A stretch of DNA of 64,000 nt from Orbilia blumenaviensis (lineage: Eukaryota; Ascomycota; Orbiliomycetes; Orbiliales; Orbiliaceae). Position 1 is the first letter of the stretch. Each line of letters starts with the position of its first letter. A program made the translations under genes and the position numbers. The notes under the pieces were generated by a model. It did not search any database. It had not been told where the DNA came from and was given only the letters and a program-made list of their open reading frames with translations. The stretch spans positions 496,001-560,000 of the forward strand of contig JAVHNS010000002.1 in assembly GCA_036872755.1 (NCBI GenBank), given 5' to 3'. Shown here one piece after another: positions 24,631 through 37,937 of this stretch.

Positions 24631-27600
24631 TTAAGCCAGTGCTACCCACTGCATAATAACCTTGCACCCCTTTGGCACAGCCGCTCTAAACACCCAATTA
24701 AACCCGTCCATGGTTGTTTTACCGATCTCTAATTCTATCTCCCCCTTCGGAACTGTTGCAATATGCCCTTCTGCTGTATTTTTAGCACTGGGGTACTCAT
24801 CCTCAGCCATAGGAAACAATGAGAACCCATGTAATGCCGCCAACACTCTTGGCCTCTGACTGAAAGTCCCAGACGGGAATTCTACCCTCCCGTTCTTCCC
24901 ATAGTCATGCTTCCCGCTACCAAACTCTAGAAACCCACTTGTTATCCCCCCAACATCTGGATTGTATGCTAACCAGGAGAAGGAACTCCATATCTCCGGG
25001 TTTGGTATCCTGGGCAGGAATCTAAACCCTGTTGTAGTAACAGCCCGAAATTCGAGGTCGACTGTGCATGCTGCTTCCGCCATTCGGTTAATATCCACAC
25101 CTGTCAACCAGATGACGATCTCCGGGGCCCTTCGAAACGGTTTTGAGAATTTTATGGACCATTCTCGAACGCCACGTCCTTCGACAGAATCGGTTAAAAA
25201 GTTTTGATCGGAGCGATTGACCGCAAGGACGTCGAATGTGGCACTATGGGCCCAATGTTAGTTTAAGAACAATTATTTCGATTCATACATGGATCATAAT
25301 AAGGCTCACTTGGTTATCTGTTTATTTGACCAGTCATGAAAGCAACAATCAAAACCCTTTGCTGTCTCATTGGTACTGTACATCCTGAACCTTAGGCTCG
25401 GGTCCGTAAAAGCTTCCGAAGGGGCGGCTAACTGCCTGATACCGGTGAAAACCCTCGGTGGTAACTGGTCTTGTGTTTCGTTGCGGACCTTTTTGGCCAT
25501 GTGGCTAGATTCCTGAATATTCTTCTACATAAACGAAGTTTCTTAGCTACGGTCACCCGAACGAAGACTTTGAGGTTTGTGTCGTGTTACTACATACCAC
25601 AAATGAATAACTTCCAGCGTAGTGGTAGTTCTCTGCTTCTTCCACTCGAGGGACAATCTTTCCACTCGTCATATTAGCCTTGCTCCCCCCACTAGAAACA
25701 AGAAATAACTCGGACTCATCAGACTGGACGACAACTGCTGATCGGGCGACAATATCTTTCGTTGTTTTTGGTAATACTTTCTAGAGCGAATGAACAGTTA
25801 GCCGGTGTTTCTAAACTTCACCTCGAGTTTAGTCCCATTTCTTACTGGCAGTCGACTTCTAAAGACATCGGGGTCTTGGAAAGTCTCCCCCCTTTTCTCC
25901 ATCGCCGTCTCCGGGGCCCTCACAAGGGTGTCTACTTCCTCCATGATAGCCCTCATTTGGTGTGAAGCCGCTTTGATAGCCTGGTCGAGTTCGCCGATCG
26001 TATGTGCGAACTTCGTATCATCCTCTGCAGAGGAAACATCTCGACGGGGCTGCACGCTTGGACGGCGGAAGTATTCTTTCGTTTGGAAGACTTTGTCACC
26101 ATTCTGGATGTCTGCGATGTCTTCATCTAATCTTTGCCTCAACTATTAAATAAATCATGTTATATGTTAGTAGAAGTACACGATGGATAACATAGAAAAG
26201 ATGTGATTTCCGTACGCTCTTATAGTCAAGATAGGCGTTAAGTAAAACCTTCGATCGTTGTATGGCATGACTATACGGCGCAAACGGTATTTGAAGCTCT
26301 CCAGCACCATCGTAGAAGCTCTGTAGGTAAGGGTACGAGGTAAGTATAGCACTAGAAAAAAAAAATGAGTTAGAAGTTTGATCCTTGAAGGAGCTACAGG
26401 GGCTAGTTCATACTATATTCTATGCGGCTCATTGGCCACAAGATCAGGGAAGTTTGCGGCCGCTTCCATCAAGGAATGTATTGGCCATTGCTTCTCACCT
26501 ATAGAAACCCATGAGTCTTTCTAGTCATACAATAAGTGATCTCAATCTCAAGGAAACCAATTGGCCCCCCGAGTATGGGAAAGTAAAGGGGTAGCACTGA
26601 CTTGACTTCAGCCGTCCGCCCCCCGACCAGACCGCAGAAACGTTAATCTCACAACTGTTATCGATATCTCTGCGTTCCCATTCTTCTTTCCCGAGGCTAT
26701 CCAAAGTAAAAAGGCTGTTTCCGAAAACCGATTCCACACTATCTGGAGAGGTTAGAATAAGAGCTCTTCTTTCATCGGCGTCGGAAAACCTACCCGGCTT
26801 CTATGTCCTTGACCTTGGCCTTGTTGAGAACCCGTATACTAAGCAGAGCGTTAAACTCTCCGCCGTCGATGAAGCCTAGATGCCACCAGAACGTCAAAAT
26901 ACTCCTGAATGAGGGTCTTTAATGTACATTTTTTGACATGTGTACCCACCAGAAATAAATGTATCGCCAAAACATTCCGTAAACCCATCTTCAATAACCC
27001 ACTCAGGGTCAAACTGCAAAGCGTCTCTAACGTCGATTTTTTGATTTGTGACTCGCACACGGATGTAGAAATTAAGATCAGCCTGTTTGAACTTCTCGAC
27101 GTCGATGAAGGAGCCGCCGCCGTGACCGTCGATTCGACCCCGCTTCACGGTTCTCGCAGCCGAAATGTTCATGTCTTCTGTTATATCGCTGAGAATGGAA
27201 TGGAAAGTTAGACGAAGAGTATTAATACAAAAAAGGGGAACATGTTCTTAAGTATTTTCTACCTTAGGCTTGTAACAAATCGAGTCATAAACAGAACTTT
27301 CTATACAGTCAGAAACGTTGTAAGTCTTTCATCCTTAGTCAGTAGGTCAATAAAGGCCACCTCACCTGTCCAGGCATCGATCCATCACTCGCAGAGCCCC
27401 AGTCTCTTTTAGGTATGGGCTCACCATGCCGTATCCTCAACTTAGCAAGCCCGAAGCCTGGATCATCTTCATCGGGACCTGAAAATGCTGAAGGAGTTGG
27501 CGAGGACCCCCTTTTTGATGAGGTCGAGGATATTGATGGTTTGCTCGTAGTGCTAGAAGGGACAGAAGCCCCCACAATTAAGCCCTGTCCTTTTCTCTTT

Positions 27601-28357
27601 CTCATCTCTGAGGACGTCGAACTCTCCGTAAAAGGTGATTTGTTGTTCTTCTCCCTGTCCCTCCAAGAGCCAGGCGGAGAGAGTAGCGTCGAATCCGACA
27701 TGTCCCTAAGTGATTCCGAAGAAAGACTGGGTCTTTTATACCCGTCTAAGATTGATTGTTGAAGACCCATACCACCAACCATATGTGAGATTGGAGGTGG
27801 GCTTTTCATACGCACAACGTTCCGAGAACTGCTGGCCGATGACTCTGATCCGGCGCGGGGTTTAATATACCGCCTAAGACCTGGGACCGGCGTGTCTGAT
27901 CTGCCAGTTGCACCTATCCGTCCGGTATCAGGGGGGCGCATGGCGATAGTGATATCTTTCATGGTTACTCCTCCCCGTTTGAGCCCGTCTTCTGCCTTCT
28001 TCGGGTCTATGATAACAGCAGAGTCGATACATATTTGCTGGGTGAATGAGTTGTATCTGAAAGTATCGTCGGGGGCATATTGTTAGTCTAGAAACTACCA
28101 TAGCTTAAGCTATGAAGCAAAAGAATAAAAGTTTGTGTGAGAAGATAAAAGTACCCTTGGCCTTCGAAGTGAAAATTTTAAAAAAAATCAGCACATGTAT
28201 AACTTCATAAGGAAAAACATGTTGGGTAAGCAAGTTTACTTTGTTGGAGCTTCAGCAGGACCGGGGCTCGAAGAAAGAAACTAGAATGCGGCACACCATA
28301 ATGTTATAACATACCCAATTTCATTTCAGAATTGTACGGTGCCAACATGGATTCCAT
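24631..28357 (-). CDS. MACPF-like protein with three C-terminal H-type-lectin-like repeats
   Basis: Thirteen-exon model, every junction in phase, 925 aa: 28315-28357, 28155-28161, 27366-28056, 27263-27300, 26950-27188, 26794-26875, 26602-26738, 26414-26498, 26216-26351, 25822-26142, 25598-25780, 25310-25512, 24631-25243. Residues 1-45 form a short conserved head; residues about 55-245 are Ser/Pro-rich and disordered. Residues about 250-490 resemble fungal MACPF-like domains: a glycine-rich segment before the intron at 26949 is followed by a GG pair at the spacing of the MACPF signature, but the usual Thr-His is Asp-Thr. Residues about 490-600 include a helical, charged linker. Residues about 670-925 hold three units resembling H-type lectin domains, each with a P-x-V start, a GF and a late tryptophan. 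No signal peptide or membrane anchor is seen. Possible roles are carbohydrate binding and membrane interaction; pore formation is not shown. Confidence 0.7.
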
Positions 28358-31300
28358 CTTTGCTCTATAGCTCAGAAATCAAATGTATTATAAAATCTAA
28401 AAAGGGTGAATAAAATGATAAAATAGGCTAGATGAAGAAAAATGTTTTTATAACTACAAAAGAATAGAACAAGAGTTTACCAAAGAGACCGAGAAGAGAA
28501 AGAGAAGAGAGGGACGCACACAGTTGCAAGTTGTATGTTTCTAGACCGGCGTGTGTGGGTCTTAAAATTCTGGAGCAGATGGCGGACACCCTCCCACTTT
28601 TAACAAATACTGTTGGCTTTTTCCTTTGCCTTGCCTGCGCAATCCCACCCAGGTCACCACCCACACTAGTACGCCCGCGCCCTCAGCGTCACCAATATCT
28701 ACATTTGATATAGTTTTGATCCGCCTGGACGAGCGGCCACGGGTGTGACATGCATCCAAAGCGTCAGTTCAAGTAACAACCGGCTTGCATCCATGTACAA
28801 ATGTATTTAGATTCACGGCGCCAGAAGCAAAAACAGACGCTATGCCGCTTGCTGGCATCTAGGGCAGGATGTAATACAACCGACCCCTAAGCATATATCA
28901 TGTCATTTTCTGGGTGAAAGTTTAAATTCAGCACCACCTTCTGCACTGAAGTGGCTTGATTATTTATCTGCATGCTGATAGACGGCGGAGACGCAGTCGA
29001 GATATGGCAAAGCAATCCAAAAAAATAAAAGGAAAAATATCGTTGAAAAGAAAGAAGCACAAAAAGGGATAATTTAAAGCGTTAGGCCCCATATTAATGG
29101 TTGACTAGAGTATTTTGTTCCTCACATAGGTGAGCTTCTTAGGGCTTATCAGATTAGCTTAGCTTGCACAATATCATTGCGGGTCTTGTTGCGTTATGCT
29201 CAACTGCCAAGGGTTTGGCTGAACGTGACCCGATAGAGCGGTAATAGCCGCTAACTGAGTGACATTAAACCCTCCTTGCCTGTCTCTGTGTGTAAGTGTA
29301 ACTGGAAATGACCACACCCCACTTAGCGTTTGTGGATTCCATCGTGTGTCGCCAGGTGAAAAAGTCAATGCAGCATCAGACGATATGCCGACGATGCAAC
29401 GGGGGACACGATTCCATTTGGGATAACAACTTCTTTTCGTATTCACAGGGCGCTAGACGGCAGCCTTAAATGGGTGGTTCAAAGTTTTTTTTCTTTCTTT
29501 CTAAGCTATACTTTAAAAGCTTCAAATGCTTCCCGATTGAATCACTTGGTTCAGTATTCCCTGTCGATGGTGCATTGCGAAGTCCCTCACCTGGAGATGT
29601 TGGATATCATAATTTTGGATGCATGCCCGGTGCTCATGGGGCCAAAAAGATGATTGGATAGAAATTAACCACTATCTGGTTCCGAGAAAAGAAACGAAAA
29701 GAAGGAAGAAGAAAAAATAGACGCAAAAAAGAGGAAGTGGGGAAAACGAACAAGAAATCGAGACCACATCAATGAAACTCAGGGTGGAGGTTGAACCAAA
29801 CTGCTGGGACCGTTGGGCTGGCCGGTTATGCCAATGACCAAATACGAAGTTGTACCGCCTGGCCCGCCGACCTTGAATCCCTGTTAGTCGCTCTCAGAGG
29901 CCCCGCTCTGGCTAGTTTTAGCGAGGTCTGAAATGCGAATTATTCTGAACGAAATGATTTAAATTTCGACCGGCAGCAGTTGCGGCCCATTTCTAGGGAG
30001 CGAAGCCGATGGTTGCTTCGATTTTGTCGTCGACGCATTGACGTTTATTTCATTAGCTCCCTTATATGATGCCTGATAACTTAAGACATTTGAGTCAAGT
30101 GATTTTTATCCGGCGTTGGAATGTTGTTCGTGGCCTGGCAGGGTTTGTAAGCCTTGACGGGCGGTTTAGGCATAGGAAGCGCTGTTCAACATGCCCACGT
30201 CCTTGACTAGGCATTTACTGAAGTGAGAAAGTACTTGAGTAACTATAGAATAACTTCATGCAGCATCACGTATGTCTGTGAAAAAAAATTCTGAGCATTG
30301 GATTTAGCTCGATTGGACACTCTGGCAAGCTCTTGTATACTTTGCTACTGCTGTCCTCCCTTTATGCTAGTTGATTGGCGAAAAATCTCAGGCTTGGTTG
30401 GTCGCTTTTACTTATCCCCGTCATGCGTGTTGCATGCTCTAGAAATTCTCGCTAGCCTATCCAAGCTAATTAGACGACATTTATAGACACTACGCCCAGG
30501 TGCGCCCTCTGAGAGTCAACCACCCTTGCAAATCTGATTTTGAAACCTCTATTCTAGGTACATTTAGATACAGAATGGGAGGATTTACCCTTCCGGGCTT
30601 TCAGGATACCATCCTGGCCACCTTGGAAGAATCAGGTTCTAGTATTGGTTGGTTACTGTCGTGGTATGGATTCTTTCGCATGCAACCACTTTCCTCTCTC
30701 ATGGAAGGAATCGTTACACAAATAGACATTAGGAACCTCTGCTCTAGTAAGCGGCGGGCATGTATTCTTGTGTCCAATGCCTTTTTTTATTAAACGACGT
30801 GGCGGCTTCTTGTTCATAGACGTCCATCCATAGGGCTCCGTATTTGGAAAAATTCAGAGTGGATATTCGGAATACACCCCTGCAAGCGGATAAGACGGTT
30901 CAGAAATCATACCGTCTGTACCTTTACGCAATCCTTGCAGCTCGCATGTCATGATTTTCTCGAAATTTCATGTGGTAGGTATGTTGTCCGATCCAGGTGT
31001 CTTTCCCCCCTGACCACCTGTAAAAAAGCAAGGCTCCGGAACCGTCTTTCAGTTCCGTTAGCTAGCTGAAAGCCTTGTTTAAACCGGCTTTCAATTAAAC
31101 CGAGCCTTGTGCTATCAAGTGTCGAACTAGACGAGGGGCTCCTACTAGTGACCAGGCAGGGTATATCAAGGAAGGTTGTATATTCCGACCAATAGGAATA
31201 TGCCTCTGGCTGTCCACAAATTTGGTTATGTATTGAAAGTAGTGTCTTGGGAAACCCATTTCCAAGCTGTCAGGGTCAGAAAACCATGAAAACAGGCTCT

Positions 31301-32087
31301 TGAAGGTGGTGTCAGGATGCACCAGCTGGTCGCGCGTCTGTTTACAGAACCAAGCTTACCCACACAACCGCGCGGTCGATGCAAGCACACTCTTCTAAAT
31401 TTGGAGATTCTTCTCTCGAATTAGCAGATTTCTATCCAACGTATCTGTCGCGAAATGATCCTTTCGTGGGAGGATGACATTCTGCGTTACCTGACACAAT
31501 GGCGATTGTTTGTTGACGCTAAAGTTGGGATGAGACACGGGAAAGTGTTGACCTGGTTGTAACTTACCATGCCACAACTCTGCATCGGATGTCGGTACAG
31601 GTACATGTACGTACATCAGGCATATCCGACCCCATGCCCCACGGTCATAGAAAAAAGGAAGAGAAAGCTTGAGAATACATTCCATGGAGCATGAAACAGG
31701 AGTTCGTGGGGTCATCACTCTCTGTTCAATTAGAGTTTTTATTTAGGCCGTATAGAAAAATCAGTTGCATCGCAGCATTGCGCTATTCGAAAATATATAT
31801 TCGGGCCATGGCTTTGGGTATACAGAGCTGGACAGTTCAGCCGCCTTGGCGAGAATGTATGCTGGTCCGTGTTGCACCACATTGCGTCTGTCGCATGAGC
31901 TAGCTTACTGCGTACTACGTAGTACTGCTTTTTTCGTCGCACACATATGGCCAGCTGATCGCGCCTGGAGCCGAAGTATCGTTGACGTACATCCTTGGGT
32001 CACATACTAAGTATATCACTTCGATTTAAATTTATTCGAGGATTCTTTCGTCGGATGGTCCATGTAGTCCCAACATAATCCGGCATC
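28358..32087. other. Intergenic region of 3.7 kb
   Basis: No supportable gene. Open frames around 30298-30793 have no recognisable content. The only structure that stands out is the compound inverted repeat listed separately at 31029-31109. Confidence 0.5.
31029..31109. repeat. Small compound inverted repeat (foldback)
   Basis: Outer arms CAAGGCTC (31029-31036) and GAGCCTTG (31102-31109) are perfect complements. Inside lie a second perfect pair, CTTTCAG (31046-31052) and CTGAAAG (31066-31072), and a further copy of the outer-arm core as GCCTTG (31072-31077). It could be a decayed miniature element or a hairpin in an RNA. No target-site duplication was found. Confidence 0.4.
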
Positions 32088-34399
32088 ATGGCGCTGCCGG
32101 ACACCGCCCCTGAAACTACGCCGGCAGCAAGGACCGCGGAAAACGACGATGTAGGCGACGCGTTTGCACGGAGTCCTTCCGATGCCTTCCATTCCATATC
32201 TGAAAATGGTCGAGGGCTGCGATCTCAGGAATTGGGGTCTATCAGGAGCTCTTCGAGATTCGCCGGTAGTTCTAGTGGAATTTACTTCTTGAGAACTGTC
32301 TGCGACGCCATTGCGAAGGCCGGGACGTCTGAAAATCTCACATCAGCGCCGGCAGTAAATCTTCGGTTTATCCCTGGTGAGGATGAGCAAGTAGAAGATT
32401 CGAGTGGGTGTATCTGGCACGTCACGGAGGTCACTAGCATGGCGGATGCGGCGTGGCCCTCTTTTGACGACCTAGTTTCTTTGATATCAAACGCCTACAT
32501 TCGAGGATGGCACTGCCTTCTGCCTTTTTTACAGGCAGAAAGTATACTCCAAGCTTTGGAGGATGCTTGCTTACAGAAGATGCTCGATCATCGAACGCCG
32601 CAATCAGTCTGCATTCGTTCAATCATATCTATATCACTTCTCGATAGAAGGCAAACTTCGAGGGCGGATGCAATGACCACCCCTTTGCCTTCTTGTCTCG
32701 TTTTCAGGTCACTTGAGGAATGCAATTCTAGCATACATCCTCTCCTTGGCGACAGCAGCTTGAACTCGCTCCAGGGAATGCTTAGTGCACAGCTTTTTAT
32801 GATATCGATTATGGAACTTCGATCAGCCTCACGACTAGGAGGTTGGATTGTACGGATGACCTTTGATTTAGGCCTTCACCGCTGCCCCTGCAGATATCGG
32901 CTTTCTTTTGGGGAGGTTGAGGCGTCGATCCGTCGGCGTGTTTTCTGGGCGGTCTACAACCTCGACAGATATCTTTGTCAGGCACTTGGTCTGCCATTGG
33001 GTATCCGAGACGAGGACGTTGATGTGTGTCTTCCTAACAATGAGATTCACAAATCGCCGGAAGAGAAGGTGTCTGGGGGGGATAGTGATGGTACGTTCCA
33101 GATATCCTTGGGCCCATAACGGTGAACTTTCTAACAGTGCCATAGGCGATAATCGATTAATTCCACTAATACTCCTATCAAAGTACTCCGGTATTAAAGG
33201 TCGGTTAATGGAAATTAGCAACAAGTGTATGCTTCACCGAACATCAGATGCGGAGCAAGCTCTTCGAAACGTCCATGTCGATATCCTTAAATGGAGGAAC
33301 GAAGCGCAAGACTTCACTGCCGCTGTATTTGGAGATGAAGACGACCTTGACAGCCCGAGAAACCTCTCGCTTCAAAGCGAAAAACCGACCGTTATCACAC
33401 CAGCTCATCGACTCATATTTCAAATTAAATACCATGAGTTATTGCTTCTTATGCATCGGCCCGCTTTGTCGGCAAAATCTACAAACGAAACCTATCCAGT
33501 CGCGATGCTCACTTGCCTTTCCTCGGCTAGAGCGATCATATCGTTAACAAAGCGGTATCTTTCTCGGTATAAAGCTGGGGAAGGAAAAGTCGAATACCCA
33601 ATATTATGGCATGTTATGCTATCAACAATATGGATGAGTGGGCTGGTTGTAATTTTTGCTGCATTCGAAGGCGGTGTTGCTTTAGATTCCGCAAATAGGT
33701 TAGTTATTCCTGGTCTCGTTGGTACCAGACAAGTTATCCCCCAGTCTACGGCGTTTAGTACGGATGATCGCTAAACTCCAAATTTTCTTACTCAGGGATA
33801 TTCAATCAGCTTGGTCGATTCTTGAACACCTGTCCCTCAGACTCCCTGGAAAACCAAAGGCCTGCGAGGTTGCTCTCCGGGCTTTGTTCCAATTAATGTG
33901 TAGGAAACGGGGTCTCTCAGGCGCCCCGTCGTCTTCGACTACACAATTAGGAAAAAGAAAACGGGCCGATGCAGCACCTAGACCCCGTAGAGCGAGTACT
34001 ACAGTCCCAAACAGCACGCCGTCGATAATATCGACAGAGCCTCGGCCAGCTACCCAGTACTCGGCCTCACCTAACACTATAAATACGATGGGAAATCCTG
34101 AGCTCTGCCAACCTAGCGAGTTTATCGATATTCCCGGACTCCAAAAAGACGCAAACCAACTTATCGCGCCTTCACCAAGCCAAGGGTCCTTGGATGAAAA
34201 CCAGGTGCTTTGGCTTCTCGATGTTCCGAACTTACTTGACGACCAGTCCTTGAATTTTTTCCCTGGGCAGGCTGGCCCTTCAGTCGATTTAAGGGCTACG
34301 TCGGAGTTTAACGCCGATGCGCTCTTTAACAGTTTAAGGATGAACATGGGAACTGAAGAATCGTTTTATTTTCACGATACTGGGCCACCGTATATGTAG
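32088..34399 (+). CDS. Fungal transcription factor with middle homology (fungal_trans) domain but no Zn2Cys6 domain
   Basis: Exons 32088-33090, 33146-33698 and 33796-34399, in phase (719 aa); the first intron has CTAAC before its acceptor. Residues about 45-70 match the linker that usually follows a DNA-binding domain (SSSRFAGSSSGIYFLRTV). The regulatory middle homology region runs from about 120 to 480, with AYIRGWHCLLPFLQAESIL, SLQGMLSAQLFMISIMELRS, the hallmark GGWIVRMTFDLGLHR and RRRVFWAVYNLDRYLCQALG. The C-terminus is disordered and acidic, a plausible activation region. The start codon is immediately preceded in frame by TAA, and I find no upstream exon encoding a Cys-rich cluster in 31300-32087. 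So it either lacks its own DNA-binding domain or has lost it. It lies beside the tartrate-like cluster and may act with the Zn2Cys6 protein at 38359. Confidence 0.85.
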
Positions 34400-36287
34400 G
34401 ATCTAAATTTGCATTTGCAATCTCGTTGGGTCCAGAGGCGTTGGATTTGTCAAATACCTAATCAGGAAAGTATCGATATTGGGAAGTTTGCTGTTAACGG
34501 AAATTAGCCTCTTTAGTCAATTGATTGATCACCCTAATGTAGCAATAGCCCTTCCGAAATGCAACATGATACCTACCCAGGTGCACAGCATGCTCTCTAC
34601 CCGCAATCACGATCCTCTCTCGTATTCAATGTCACAGTCTCCAAGAATACAGGCTGGGGATTACGAAGAAAAGGTGCCCCTAACTTGACTTGATCATAAT
34701 CGGTAGAAAATACTTCATCAACTTCTAGCCAAAGCATATCCTATTTTTGATTGCGCGGATCAAGAAATAAAAGCTGCAAAGGAAAGGGGCCGAAACTAGT
34801 CTTGTAAGCCGACCTCCACGAAGTAGCCCCGGTGAAACTGATATTTTTTGACCCTGAGCGAAATCTTTCCTTGTATTTATATGGTATGCGCAAGTTCCTA
34901 TTTTTTTATTGTTTAAAGTTGCAACAGGTTCAACCCAGTTGGTACCGTATACGCGGATTTTCAAAAGTTGTCATGCACAGTGTAGACTATAAGAACCAGC
35001 TGTCTATCAGCCAGTTGTTAAAGCCCCTTGAAAGAAGTATCTCGGGTTTAAATCAAACGAGTCTAGTGACAATATAATCGGTAACGAAGAGGAACGGCTA
35101 TCGACGGGGAAGTAGAAAAGTAGTGTCGGTCGGTCGGTGGAGGGTATTCGATCTAGACTTTCTTGGAAAGAAAGAAATTTCCGACCTTTCAACGAGTGGT
35201 AGGTCTAATAGACTTATACTGTAGGACCTAGAATTTTAATTTTATCATAGATGTTGAGAAGGTCGACACTCTACTGAGCTTCCGAGCTGGGCGGTATATT
35301 GTTAACCCGGCTGTCGTACCGTAGCCCTTTTGGTGGCTTCAAACCCTCATCTCCGACCGATCGATCTTGTAATTATCAAGCCCGATGTGTACCAGGAAGC
35401 AAAAGGGGAGACCATGATGACCCTTCCGTTAAAGGATATCGATTATGGAAACGAGGTGAATAGTTTTAGAGGTGTACTATCGGCCGAACTAGAATAAAGG
35501 GATGGGCCAGAGGGAAACGGTGAAAGTTTAGAGCGTTACCACGAGATTAGTTTGGAGCACAAGCAGCCTTTGACATCTCACTCTCTAAAACATACACACA
35601 CCCATCTGATCAGTCGTGCAACCAGGTAAGTAATCATGTAGACAATTGCAACGTGTCTCGGTGGATTCAAGTTATTCTTCCCGACGCAAAGCGCCATAGT
35701 TTCCCGCTGAGAATATATACATGTATAAATTGAGAGGCTATGGGAAAGGCTGGCTGAAATATTTTAATCATTCTACTGTTGTATCCGGAACCACCATATT
35801 CCGATTGCCCAATCAGGCTGGTAATGCTGCCTAATTTTTCGCAGATAACAGAAGTACAGCTTGTGAAGTTCAGGGGTTTCCGCACTTACAACCTACGCCG
35901 ACGGAATGTAATGCAATTCGGTAGTTGACCATTTCACCCTCTCCAATATGTATTACCTTGAGAAGATCATATGAGCATACACGTACGTACTTCGATTTAT
36001 TTCCCCTCAATATTGCCTGGATGGACGAAATATTGTGAATCTCAAAATTTGACATTATCGATATCGTTATTTAAGAAGGCACTTTAATACAATTATACTA
36101 AGATAAGAAAATTTCCCCAGGTGAAATAGCGCACCAATACATCGTTAACCAGGAACCTTAGTACATTAATATTTACAAGGCTCATGAACCCTGATCGAGA
36201 GAACATCATGGTATTTTGCATACTCTCGGATACAGAACCAATTTCCTCCATTTGTGACCCACGCCTCCAAACTAGTATCTAAACGTC
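34400..36287. other. Intergenic region of 1.9 kb
   Basis: Between the ends of two convergent genes. AT-rich, with no ORF of recognisable content and no clear repeat. Confidence 0.5.
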
Positions 36288-37937
36288 CTAGTAGGCAAAC
36301 AGAGCGATAGCGTCGCTGCTCAGCCCGCTCTTCTGGATCTTTCTATTTTCCGCCTTCAACCAAAATTTCATTGCCCAAGCGGCAGCAATTGTTGCAAATG
36401 CAAATGCAGCATTTGCAGACATAGCGGGGAGATAACGCGGGCCGTCGCTCTTAGGATATAAATATGCTGTATAGATGTATGAAGCGTTTGCGACCACATT
36501 GACCAAAGACAAAGCACTGCCTTTCTTCTGTTTCGTTTGTCCGCATGTGGCGGTGACCCAACCCAATATCACACCATTAACAGCGTAAGCCCCTGAGGCG
36601 AACATAAAACAAGCGATATAACGTGCCGCGGTGTTCAGGGTTGTGCAGGCAATAATAAAACCCACAAGTGCTGCGCCCATGGACAACGTAATGTGCCAAG
36701 TCCGCTCATTGAACTTTCCGGACGACACACCAACACCCCAACCAACGAATGCCGAAACAAGGTATGGCGGGCAAGTGAGCAGCAATGTAATCGTTCTATT
36801 AAAACCGAGCGTTCCGACGACTGTGGGGAAAAAGTTGTTAAATGAGCACGCGGATAAATGCATGTTTTGCATGAAAACGAAGAGATACATCCGTGGGTCC
36901 TTGATGGCTGCAATAAGCCCTTCCATCGGTTTTGTGTCGTCAGTGAGCTCGGCGGTGTCAATTTCAATTCTCTGAACGGCTAGTTCGCGCTCTGCTTGTG
37001 AGAGCCATGTGGTAGTTTCGGGTTGGTCCGGGAGGAGAAATGCGGCGATTATAGCGACTCCAAAAGTTACAGACCCTTCAATGATGAACAACCATTTCCA
37101 CCCCTGGACTCCATGCGCACCATCAAGGGTCTCGAAGGTTGCAGCGGCAATTAAACCGGCGAATGAAGAGGCGAGGATATTGCCTGCATAGAGGATGGCT
37201 ACTCTGGTAGCGATCTCCTTTCTAGTGTAGAATACCGAAAGAAGGTAGAGAGCACCAGGGTAAAATGGGGCTTCCGTTACACCCAGTAGGAACCTTACGG
37301 TAACTAAGCCTTTATAGTCTTTCGCAAGAGCAGTACTAAGAATATCTTAGTACTATAGTCCTTGTCCGTTATAGCTAAATGAGGTAAGGCCACTCACCAG
37401 GCAGATACAACAGCCCAAGCGGCCATGCACGCGGCCATGTACTTAGATGGCGGGATTTTCTTGGAAGACATGATCATATTAGAGGGGATCTGCATCAATA
37501 AGTACCTATTTTTACTTATCAGCACTTATATAATCAACAGGGCTCCATAGTACTTTACTGACCCTACAAAGAGGATAGAGATACAAGTATTGTACTGACT
37601 ACCAACAAGTCCGAGGTCGTTCTCTAAATTATTTAATCTTGCCGACGTAATCGCATTTCGATCCAACTGTAGAGACACGAATACTTTCAGAATACATCAC
37701 TAATGAGGCGGATTGTCAGCAACTTACGTAGTTGAGGAAATACATCACCCAGAGAGTAGGCATGATTCTCCAATCCAACTTTCGGACGAGAGCATTTTCG
37801 GCGGAGCCCCTTTCCAGCGCTGAACCAAAATGGTCCCTTTGGCCTTTATTAGAGACATCTTTCTGCCCGTTAATACTTTCGATACACTCTACTTCGCCTT
37901 TTTTCTCGGTCCTCTCAACATAGGTCAAGTTCGCCAT
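36288..37937 (-). CDS. MFS transporter, Dal5/TtuB-type anion:cation symporter family
   Basis: Plasma-membrane carrier of the ACS family (allantoate, nicotinate and carboxylate carriers; bacterial tartrate carrier TtuB belongs here). Exons 37728-37937, 37563-37666, 37398-37505 and 36288-37335 join in phase (489 aa, normal length). After a charged cytoplasmic N-terminus come LVRKLDWRIMPTLWVMYFL (TM1) and the family signature LDRNAITSARLNNLENDLGL, then the segment ending ILFVGYLLMQIPSNMIM. RFLLGVTEAPFYPGALYLLS is the TM4-5 motif, and the central loop and second six-helix half follow. An upstream in-frame ATG at 38117 would add 60 unlikely residues, so the start at 37937 is preferred. It is divergent from the Zn2Cys6 gene across a promoter with a GCGG-N12-CCGC dyad. 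The substrate, a dicarboxylate such as tartrate, is inferred from neighbours. Confidence 0.9.
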
